Assembly (NCBI RefSeq): GCF_022447245.1
Contig: NZ_JAKVBC010000001.1
Location: 186,001-250,000, forward strand
Source: Kordia sp.
GTDB taxonomy: Bacteria; Bacteroidota; Bacteroidia; Flavobacteriales; Flavobacteriaceae
Direction: 5' to 3'
Length of the DNA stretch: 64,000 bases
Shown here: one piece after another, positions 35,532 through 42,851 of the stretch
Layout of the letters: every line of letters starts with the position of its first letter
How positions within the stretch are numbered: position 1 is the first letter of the stretch
Program-made: the position numbers and the translations under genes
The notes under the pieces: model-generated
Told to the model about the DNA's origin: nothing
Database searches by the model: none
Seen by the model: the letters and a program-made list of their open reading frames with translations, nothing else

Positions 35532-36839
35532 CTATTGTATGGGAATACGCTTGGAATGTAGTATTTCATTTAAATAAGGACTGAAAACAGAATTTTCTAT
35601 CACTGTAGCTTTTAATTCTATACCTGACATTCCACTTACATGTAAACTTCCACTGTATCCAGAGGTCAATGCTGCTGAATATGAGGTTCCATCAATATAA
35701 AAGGTTTCATTATTATACATAAAAGATAGCTGTTCTCCAGGCGCAGCAATATCTACAGAGCTTACTCCTATATTTGAAAAGTATGCCAAAGCAGACATAT
35801 TTCCTCCTGGTGGATTTGTAATTGATCCGTTTACATTAGGGTTAGAATTACCTCCAACAGAGTTTACTTGATTTGAAAGTGCTGCAATAGCAAGTATATT
35901 TTCTGAATCATATGAAGATGGGTAATGTGGAATTTGATCGTTATCAAGACCTTTATTTCCTGCTGACGTTACAACTAATTTATCAGTAGCTTCAAGAATA
36001 AATTTCCCTAATAATTCTCGTTCTTGATGGTACCATCCAAAACTCATATTAATGATATCTACATCGGGCTTATTTGCTGCAAATTTAAACCCACACAAGG
36101 CATCAAAATAGTCAATATTCCCAGTTTGATTTGCTACCTTTACAGGTAATATTTGATAGTTTATGTTATCTGATTCTAGTTGAGAGATGATCAAATTGGT
36201 AACTATGGTTCCATGTCTTCCATAATGATTATCAAATGGATTATTATTTTCATCTACAAAATTCCAGCCAAACAATTCATCATATCCATTATCATTACAA
36301 GCTGTATCATTACTGTTATATAAAAACCTTTCTGGAAAATCATTGTAGTTATAATCGATTCCAGTATCCAGCACCGCAATGGTTACGCCTTGATTTACAG
36401 ATACTTGTTTTTGCAAACCATCACCTACATTTCCAACACCTCCAGACAAGACAAATATGTCATCTTGAATTTTAATCTCTGTATTAAAGTCAACTCCTTC
36501 TACTTCCTCATCTCCTCTAATAACAGCCTTTTTCTCCTCAATACCACCACCATTAGGAAGTTTTCCTAATTCAAAAATCCAAAGTTCTAAAGTCGGGTCA
36601 GCGCATTCACATTTTTTGTATGATTGAATATTATATTCTGCTCTTTTTAGTATTTTTTGAGCTTCTGTTGTGCCTACAGGATATTGAATTACAAGCTCAT
36701 TATTTGGATTTGTAAACGTTTTTTGTAAAATTTCTGTTTCTTTTGCAATCTCAGTTTCTTCAGAATTTAAAGCTTCTTTTTGACACCCTACTGTGGCTAA
36801 TAACAGGAAAGCAAAACAATATACTATTACTTTTTTCAT
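35532..36839 (-). CDS. S8 subtilisin-family protease, lipoprotein
   Basis: A 435-residue serine protease with a lipoprotein signal (VIVYCFAFLLLATVGCQKEA). A pro-region-like stretch (about 25-145) precedes the subtilase domain. The catalytic triad is intact: Asp158 (AVLDTGID), His209 (GRHGT) and Ser386 (DGTSYSAA), with oxyanion Asn295 (SAGN). It should be anchored in the envelope. It is flanked by a GG peptide gene, a CHAT protease and a second secreted protease on the same strand, so it may process a peptide or a signalling protein there. A 12-bp sequence upstream is shared with the neighbouring protease gene. Confidence 0.9.
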   Translation of the reverse strand: MKKVIVYCFAFLLLATVGCQKEALNSEETEIAKETEILQKTFTNPNNELVIQYPVGTTEAQKILKRAEYNIQSYKKCECADPTLELWIFELGKLPNGGGIEEKKAVIRGDEEVEGVDFNTEIKIQDDIFVLSGGVGNVGDGLQKQVSVNQGVTIAVLDTGIDYNYNDFPERFLYNSNDTACNDNGYDELFGWNFVDENNNPFDNHYGRHGTIVTNLIISQLESDNINYQILPVKVANQTGNIDYFDALCGFKFAANKPDVDIINMSFGWYHQERELLGKFILEATDKLVVTSAGNKGLDNDQIPHYPSSYDSENILAIAALSNQVNSVGGNSNPNVNGSITNPPGGNMSALAYFSNIGVSSVDIAAPGEQLSFMYNNETFYIDGTSYSAALTSGYSGSLHVSGMSGIELKATVIENSVFSPYLNEILHSKRIPIQ

Positions 36840-36887
36840 GTTTCTTTTAGTTTAAATTAATACTACTATTTTTCCAAGCTTGTATAC

Positions 36888-36899
36888 TTGGTGTTGGTT
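36888..36899 (-). promoter_or_regulatory. 12-bp element shared with the next protease gene
   Basis: On the minus strand this reads AACCAACACCAA, 49 bp before the S8 start codon. The same 12 bp occurs at 39969-39980, 13 bp before the start of the trypsin-like gene. A shared regulatory or leader element is possible; chance is not excluded. Confidence 0.3.
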
Positions 36900-36913
36900 T
36901 AGGTGTGATAAAA

Positions 36914-36941
36914 ATTCCAGCCAACCAAAATTGGCTGGAAT
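36914..36941 (-). terminator. Terminator of the trypsin-like protease gene
   Basis: ATTCCAGCCAA (36914-36924) and TTGGCTGGAAT (36931-36941), an 11-bp stem with a 6-nt loop; reading the minus strand it runs into TTTTTAT. Confidence 0.88.
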
Positions 36942-36959
36942 CCTCTTGCATTAAAAATA

Positions 36960-39956
36960 TTATTTTATAATTACTTTTTTAGTGATTATTTCTGTATCAG
37001 TAGTAATCACGAAGAAATATATTCCTGGTGTTAATACTGACTTACCATTCCAAGAGATGGTAGTAAGTTTATTTTCTATACGATTGGCATCGAATGATTT
37101 GATCAAGATTCCGTCAAAACGATATACTTTGATTGTAAAGTTCGTTTTGTCTGCTCCTGAAATCTCGATATTCATATTACCATCATTTGGATTTGGTGAA
37201 ATTTTAGCTTCAGTTCTCACATCTGTTGGTTCTTGTGGTCTAGTATAACAATCTACACACTCTGATGCTGACCACTCAATTTCATCTTCACATTTTGTTC
37301 CAACTCTCCAACTAAAGCATCCTGATCCATCAATATATGGCAACGAGAACGATGTTCCTTGTGTTTCCCAGCGCATCACTCTAGGTCTAGTTCCTTCACA
37401 GCTGCGACAGCTTGGATCATCCCAAGTTACCTCGACAACATATGTTAGAGAAGGATCTCCTAACCAACTCATTGTGGCAGTTCTACAATCAAATTGTAAA
37501 TTAGTAGGTGCTTCACATTTTGGATTCAGAATTTCATCAATCAATGAACAATCAATTTCCGCGGCTACTGCGCTATTTTCAGTTGCTAAAGCCTCGCCTT
37601 CTTCTTGATATTGCACTTGTACATAACAAATTTCCCCACAATAACTTACCACTTTATGAACTACAGTATAGTATACTCCAAACTGAGCGTTTGTAAATAA
37701 TGGGAAGTTTGATCCGCCTGTAGTAGTTGTACTAAATACTAGTGTGTAAGGTCCGCCTGTTTCGTTTAGACTAGATAATACATACCATTCATGGGTAGCA
37801 CCTAGGTCTTCATATCCATTGTAGTTTCCTACCCAGAAATTATAATCAAAATCTACACCCAAACTAAAGTCTGCGGTATTGAATTCATCACAACAATCTG
37901 GTGTTAATGGAGTTCTGGTTTCTTGCCAAGGACAATTATTCGTCCAAACTCCATGTTTGATGTAATAAAATTTTGTAGGATCTAAGTTCGCAAATGTAGT
38001 GGTAATTCCTCCTTGATTTCCAGTAACAGGACCAATCGTATTAGCATCACTTGTGGCTCCTTGAGTATCTGTTTCGTATACACGCCACCATTGATTTGGT
38101 GCTGGATCTTGTGCAGTTACAGTCACATCAAATACACCATCATGACAATTGTAATCAACAATATCAAATTGAGAAGACATTTGTCCTTCTGTGTATGTAA
38201 ATCTTTTTGTTAAAGAGACCCAACCACAATCTGGATGAGAAATAGCGATTTTAACTTCATAAGTTACACCCGCTTGAAATGTCACAGGGTGATTTATATC
38301 ATTCACAAATGTTTCTGTTACATTTACCCAATCTGGACTTCCATATTTCCATCCACTTGTAAGTCCAGAATCTGGATCTTGTGCAGAAAGCCAGCTAACA
38401 GTCCCATCTCCATTTACCCTCCATATATCCATAAAAAATGTTCCAGTGTTGTCTGTAGCAGCTCCATCTATATACACATCTTCACATATATGAAAAACTG
38501 TATCTTCTACTTCGTTTTCATGTTCAAAGTGGAAGTCTACAAGTGTATCACAATCTATACATTGTGATGAAGCTAGCGTCATAGTTCCAGTATTGTTAGG
38601 ATCTAGCCATGGCTGGATACTTCTTGCTGGATCATTAATAGCATTCCAAGAAACATCAAATCTACCAAACCAACCGAATTCACTGTTTGGATTATTGCAA
38701 TTTTGATTACTTGACCTACGGTGCTGAGCAATTAACAAACCTTGATTATTAAAAACTCCTGCACCTGAACTTCCTCCTTCAGGAACAGAATGTCCATTAG
38801 CTGTTGCAGCCCAATCATTAATAAACCAATAATTACCCGGTTGTGGAGGTGGATTTGGATTTCCATTTGTACCAACTTGAAAATCAACTTCAATAGTTCC
38901 AATTTTCATAATATCGCCACTTGGATGATGTATCAAGGCTCCACCTGTTCCTGGCGCATTTCTTGACCATCCATTGAATACAACATTTATTCCTGCATCT
39001 ACTGGATTTTCATCAAGCTCTAACAAAGAAAAATCTGTGTGAGCTCCATTAGCTCTAATAACAGCTCCGTTTGTACAAGGTGCAGTAATATTTACACCAT
39101 TATTACATCCTGCACTTTCATATCCCCATAAAAATGAAGTAAAATCAAGATTAGTCCCTGCTGTACCAAAATCAACTGTACAATGATTGGCTGTTAGGAA
39201 ATAAGGAGTACAATCCCCCTCAACATTATTCAACAAAGTTCCTGAACACCATACATTTCCATTTACTAAAATTAACGCAACTCCTCTTTTTTGAGTCTGC
39301 CAATTATCACCTTCAGGGCAATTAATATTTACCTGACAATCACCAGATGCTCCAAATGCTCCAGTTCCGTCTTCATCAAAATGATTGGCTACCATTCTAT
39401 AGCCGTGAACGACATATTGCAAATTCAAAATACTCTCTCCTTTCACAGAAGCTGGCTCATAAAATTCCATAATTGCTTCGTCTCCTTGTAATAGTGAAGT
39501 TCCAAAACCTCTTTTATCTGTAGAAGAACTTCCTTTATTGTTTAATGAGGTAAATCCACCTAAAACTTGTTTTCCATCAGGTCTGAAAATATACAACTTT
39601 GCTCCAGGAGCAAGCCAATAGTGATCGAATAAAAAATTAAGAGTCAATGCCTTATCTGAGTGGATTTTAATTCTTGTCAATCGATCTCCATTTTCAAAAT
39701 TCTTAACTTTGACAGACTCAAGAAAGTCTATATCAACTAACCGTTTAACCCCAAAACGAGGTGCTTTCCCATTTTCATAATTTCGTATGTCTTCTTTATC
39801 AACCTCGTCCATATCCAGTTGTTGTAGCTCTACAGAAACAATACTTTCTTCATCTATATTTTTTGCAAGAGTTTGTGGTATACCACCTATGTTTAATTGT
39901 CCTAAACACAGATAGGGTAACAAAATTGCAAAAAGTATATTAGTAACTTTTTTCAT
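36960..39956 (-). CDS. T9SS-secreted trypsin-like (lysyl endopeptidase-like) protease
   Basis: A 998-residue secreted serine protease. The signal peptide (ILFAILLPYLCLGQ) and N-terminal region (VSVELQQLDMDEVDKEDIRN) precede a chymotrypsin-fold domain (about 205-460) with His258 (FLTANHC), Asp308 (AHTDFSLLEL) and Ser397 (EGGSSGAGVF). The GGSSG form in place of GDSGG is that of lysyl endopeptidases. Cysteine-rich beta modules follow, and the protein ends in a T9SS sorting domain (ISPNPNDGNMNIEISG and GIYFFVITTDTEIITKKVII). It is released or displayed outside the cell, with likely preference for basic residues. It is divergent from the ECF sigma gene. Confidence 0.88.
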   Translation of the reverse strand: MKKVTNILFAILLPYLCLGQLNIGGIPQTLAKNIDEESIVSVELQQLDMDEVDKEDIRNYENGKAPRFGVKRLVDIDFLESVKVKNFENGDRLTRIKIHSDKALTLNFLFDHYWLAPGAKLYIFRPDGKQVLGGFTSLNNKGSSSTDKRGFGTSLLQGDEAIMEFYEPASVKGESILNLQYVVHGYRMVANHFDEDGTGAFGASGDCQVNINCPEGDNWQTQKRGVALILVNGNVWCSGTLLNNVEGDCTPYFLTANHCTVDFGTAGTNLDFTSFLWGYESAGCNNGVNITAPCTNGAVIRANGAHTDFSLLELDENPVDAGINVVFNGWSRNAPGTGGALIHHPSGDIMKIGTIEVDFQVGTNGNPNPPPQPGNYWFINDWAATANGHSVPEGGSSGAGVFNNQGLLIAQHRRSSNQNCNNPNSEFGWFGRFDVSWNAINDPARSIQPWLDPNNTGTMTLASSQCIDCDTLVDFHFEHENEVEDTVFHICEDVYIDGAATDNTGTFFMDIWRVNGDGTVSWLSAQDPDSGLTSGWKYGSPDWVNVTETFVNDINHPVTFQAGVTYEVKIAISHPDCGWVSLTKRFTYTEGQMSSQFDIVDYNCHDGVFDVTVTAQDPAPNQWWRVYETDTQGATSDANTIGPVTGNQGGITTTFANLDPTKFYYIKHGVWTNNCPWQETRTPLTPDCCDEFNTADFSLGVDFDYNFWVGNYNGYEDLGATHEWYVLSSLNETGGPYTLVFSTTTTGGSNFPLFTNAQFGVYYTVVHKVVSYCGEICYVQVQYQEEGEALATENSAVAAEIDCSLIDEILNPKCEAPTNLQFDCRTATMSWLGDPSLTYVVEVTWDDPSCRSCEGTRPRVMRWETQGTSFSLPYIDGSGCFSWRVGTKCEDEIEWSASECVDCYTRPQEPTDVRTEAKISPNPNDGNMNIEISGADKTNFTIKVYRFDGILIKSFDANRIENKLTTISWNGKSVLTPGIYFFVITTDTEIITKKVIIK

Positions 39957-39968
39957 AATTACATGTTG

Positions 39969-39980
39969 TTGGTGTTGGTT
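39969..39980 (-). promoter_or_regulatory. Second copy of the 12-bp shared element
   Basis: Minus-strand AACCAACACCAA, 13 bp upstream of the trypsin-like protease start, identical to the copy upstream of the S8 gene. Confidence 0.3.
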
Positions 39981-40028
39981 ATTCCTACTCTGTTGTAATT
40001 GAAGGTTTTTCGGATTCTACCTTGTTGA

Positions 40029-40042
40029 ATGAATCGATTCAT
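40029..40042. promoter_or_regulatory. 14-bp perfect palindrome between divergent genes
   Basis: ATGAATCGATTCAT, a perfect palindrome, lies in the 165-bp region between the secreted protease gene (minus) and the sigma factor gene (plus). A dimeric regulator could bind here and control both directions; this is inferred from position only. Confidence 0.4.
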
Positions 40043-40121
40043 GAGATAGTTATGAGTCAGAAATTTTGTTACCCAATTTATTTCCTTATTTTTAAAGACG
40101 TTTATAGTCATCCCCATATTT

Positions 40122-40679
40122 ATGTCAAATGATGCTTATTTTATTGAAGGACTTTGCTCTGGAGAAAAAACTGTAATAAAAGAAATTTACGATCGGTTTT
40201 TTACGAAAGTAAAAGTGTTTGTGGTACAAAACAAAGGCTCTGTAATCGATGCAGAAGATGTTTTTCACAATGCATTGATACAATTATATATTAGACTCAA
40301 AAACAGAAAATTAGTCATAAAATCTTCTTTTGAAGCGTATCTTTTTACTACCTGTAAAAATCTTTGGCGACGAGAATTGAATAAAAAACGGGTAACAAAA
40401 CCCGAGGTTGTTGAACTTGAGGACAAAGAAACAGAAAACGCCTATGCATTACTTGAACAAGAACAGTGGGAGTTGTATATTGAAAAATTTCAGTTACTCT
40501 CTGAAAACTGTAGAAAAGTATTAACACTACTGTTTAACGGAACTTCTTATGATGAAATGGTGAAAATATTTTCATATTCATCAAAAGTAGTTGCCAGACA
40601 ACGTGTTTTTAAATGCAAAGCTAAATTAACCAAGCTAATTCAGGAAGATGGTAAGTTTTCCCAAATAAAGAAATTATGA
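40122..40679 (+). CDS. ECF-type RNA polymerase sigma factor
   Basis: A 185-residue sigma-70-family factor of extracytoplasmic function type. Region 2 is seen at VIDAEDVFHNALIQLYIRLK and AYLFTTCKNLWRRELNKK, and region 4 at SENCRKVLTLLFNGTSYDEM followed by the FSYSSKVVARQRVFKCKAKL recognition helix. It directs RNA polymerase to alternative promoters. Its stop overlaps the start of the anti-sigma-like gene by 4 bp, so they are co-expressed. The protease island lies divergently upstream and the lanthipeptide genes lie downstream, so either may be in its regulon. Confidence 0.9.
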   Translation: MSNDAYFIEGLCSGEKTVIKEIYDRFFTKVKVFVVQNKGSVIDAEDVFHNALIQLYIRLKNRKLVIKSSFEAYLFTTCKNLWRRELNKKRVTKPEVVELEDKETENAYALLEQEQWELYIEKFQLLSENCRKVLTLLFNGTSYDEMVKIFSYSSKVVARQRVFKCKAKLTKLIQEDGKFSQIKKL

Positions 40680-41488
40680 GTTTTGATGATAGCCAATATG
40701 AACAAATAGCTTCGTATATAAATAACCAAATGAATGAAGCAGAAAAAGCAGCCTTTGAAGCTTTGCTAAAAGATAATGACGAACTTGCATCATTTGTAGA
40801 AACTTGTGCTTCACTAGAAAGTGTATATGCTGAAAACTCTTGGGCAATACAGAGTACTGCTTCTATTGAAGAAATAAAAGCTTTAGCAGCAGCGTTTAGA
40901 GCTGAAGATGTGCAAACATTATCTGAAACCATACGTGAAATTCAAAGAGAAGGAAATCAAACCCAAACATCTAAAAATAAAAAATCATACTTCTATATTA
41001 TTTCTTCAGCTGTTGCAATAGCTGCTGTCATGACTTTATTTTACTTTTCATTCATGCAATCCCTAACAGCTACTGAAGCATTTGATGAATATCACAATTG
41101 GAGCACACTACCCTCTTTTGTCGTAAAAAGCGATTCCCAAGAAAAAGTAGCTAAAGCACAAGAGCTTTTTAAACAGGAAAAGTATCAAGAAGCATTAACA
41201 ATTTTCAAACAATACATACAAGAAAGTGATACGTACAATCAAAATGTACACCTCTACATTGGCGTGTGCTATTTAGAACTTGAAAACTATCACGAAGCCC
41301 TTCAAACTTTTGACAAATTACGCACTAGTAATACACTCGACAATCATAAAGCATATTGGTATACGGCACTTACTTATTTGAAGCAAAATAATGCCGAATC
41401 TGCAAAAAAAGTACTCAATGCTTTAGTTCAAAAACCAAGCAACTACAATTACCAAAAAGCCAAAGAATTGCTAAAAAATTTAAAATAA
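40676..41488 (+). CDS. Anti-sigma-like membrane protein with periplasmic TPRs
   Basis: A 270-residue protein. Residues 1-100 are cytoplasmic, acidic and helical (YEQIASYINNQMNEAEKAAF, like the ASD/zinc-less anti-sigma beginnings), residues about 105-127 form one membrane helix (YFYIISSAVAIAAVMTLFYF), and residues about 150-265 hold three TPRs outside (AQELFKQEKYQEALTIFKQY, NVHLYIGVCYLELENYHEAL). It is translationally coupled to the sigma gene. The natural reading is a membrane anti-sigma factor whose TPR domain senses or docks an envelope partner, perhaps the TPR-CHAT protease nearby. That partner is inferred. Confidence 0.7.
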   Translation: MSFDDSQYEQIASYINNQMNEAEKAAFEALLKDNDELASFVETCASLESVYAENSWAIQSTASIEEIKALAAAFRAEDVQTLSETIREIQREGNQTQTSKNKKSYFYIISSAVAIAAVMTLFYFSFMQSLTATEAFDEYHNWSTLPSFVVKSDSQEKVAKAQELFKQEKYQEALTIFKQYIQESDTYNQNVHLYIGVCYLELENYHEALQTFDKLRTSNTLDNHKAYWYTALTYLKQNNAESAKKVLNALVQKPSNYNYQKAKELLKNLK

Positions 41489-41628
41489 TTCATAATTCTT
41501 CCCCATTTTTATAAATTTCGATAAGATATTACAGTTTTTATGGATGAATACTACGGCTTATTCTTGTAATAAAATAAAAAAAGCCTTTAATTTGAAGGTA
41601 GACCAAAACTTGAATCATTTGAAAAATT

Positions 41629-42846
41629 ATGAATAAGGAACTATTAGAAAAAAAGTTAAAAGAAATTGACAAAACTATTAAATCAAAACACAAAGAAGAA
41701 ACTCAAATTGGAGTATTAGCTGGACTTTCAGGAATCTCTTTATTTGAGTTTTATTATTCTAAATATCTTGATATTGACGATCATGCCGATATAGGTGTAG
41801 AAATGCTCACTGATTGTATTGACAAAATCAACGAAGGATATAGTTATCCTACATTTTGTACAGGTATTGCTGGTGCGGGTTGGGTTTTAGACCACTTAGA
41901 GCAAGAAGAGTTTATGGATGCTGATAATGACGATTTATTACCCGAATTAGATCAATATATTCATACTTTTATGGTAACCGATATGAAAAATGGAAACTAT
42001 GATTTTCTACATGGAGCTATCGGATATGCATTTTACTTCTTAAATCGTTACAGAAACACTAAATCTGACGAATTAAAACAAAAATATGTAGGCTTTTTAG
42101 ATGAGTTTTTAGGCTTATTAGAAGATCTTTCCGAAGATGCCGGAGATGGCAAAATACGCTGGGAATCTGAATTGAGTATTGAAACCAAAGAAAGAGGTTA
42201 CAACTTAAGTTTATCACACGGAATGTCTAGTATTGTTGGTATTTTAACAAAGCTACATGAGCACGATCCTTTTAAAGAGCGAGCTGAAGTAATGCTAAAA
42301 GGTGCCATCAAATATATCTTAAGTTTTAAAACAAAAAAAGAAGATCCGTTTTCTATATTTCCTAGTTGGGTAACTGACAAAAAAGACGATGAAGAAGGAC
42401 AAAGTCGTTTAGCTTGGTGTTATGGAGATTTAGGTGTTGCCATGCGTCTTTGGTTTGCATCCAAAACATTAGTTGATGAAGAATTAGGAAAAACTGCCTT
42501 AGAGGTATTAAAACATTCTGCAAAAAGAACTGCGGTAGAAGACAGTTTGGTACGTGATGCGGGTGTTTGTCATGGTTCGTATGGAAATGCACAAATGTTC
42601 TACAGAATGTACAAAGAAACTGGTGCCCAAGAATTTAAAGATGCTTTTGAATTTTGGATTCAAGACGGGATTGACAGAGGTACATTTGAAGACGGATACG
42701 CTGGTTATAAGCAGTGGAAAGGAATGGACAAAAGTTGGGAGCCAGAAGTATCACTCCTAGAAGGAATTGCAGGAATTGGTTTAACGATTCTTGACTACTT
42801 AGCAGATTACGATACCAACTGGGATGAATGTTTAATGATAAGCTAA
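41629..42846 (+). CDS. lanC: LanC-like lanthionine cyclase
   Basis: A 405-residue alpha/alpha-barrel protein that joins cysteine thiols to dehydrated Ser/Thr, forming thioether rings in class I lanthipeptides. The zinc ligands are intact: Cys264 in AWCYGDLG, and Cys314-His315 in GVCHGSYG. The upstream LSLSHGMSSI and TFCTGIAGAGWVLDHL glycine motifs fit the barrel. It begins 141 bp after the anti-sigma-like gene, on the same strand, and is followed by the split LanB genes, so it opens the biosynthetic operon. It is cytoplasmic and presumably acts on the precursor peptides at 48595 and 48947. Confidence 0.93.
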   Translation: MNKELLEKKLKEIDKTIKSKHKEETQIGVLAGLSGISLFEFYYSKYLDIDDHADIGVEMLTDCIDKINEGYSYPTFCTGIAGAGWVLDHLEQEEFMDADNDDLLPELDQYIHTFMVTDMKNGNYDFLHGAIGYAFYFLNRYRNTKSDELKQKYVGFLDEFLGLLEDLSEDAGDGKIRWESELSIETKERGYNLSLSHGMSSIVGILTKLHEHDPFKERAEVMLKGAIKYILSFKTKKEDPFSIFPSWVTDKKDDEEGQSRLAWCYGDLGVAMRLWFASKTLVDEELGKTALEVLKHSAKRTAVEDSLVRDAGVCHGSYGNAQMFYRMYKETGAQEFKDAFEFWIQDGIDRGTFEDGYAGYKQWKGMDKSWEPEVSLLEGIAGIGLTILDYLADYDTNWDECLMIS

Positions 42847-42851
42847 CAACA

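Noticed and set aside
36872-36889. Inverted repeat CCAAG...CTTGG upstream of the S8 gene as an operator
   Set aside because: The arms are only 5 bp and the region is repetitive; chance is likely.
37508-39943. Several short plus-strand frames within the trypsin-like protease gene
   Set aside because: They lie wholly inside a strong conserved coding frame on the other strand, with no independent features.
42828-42851. ATG at 42828 as the LanB start
   Set aside because: It would overlap lanC and add an atypical MFNDKLTT stretch; the ATG at 42852 gives the usual family N-terminus.
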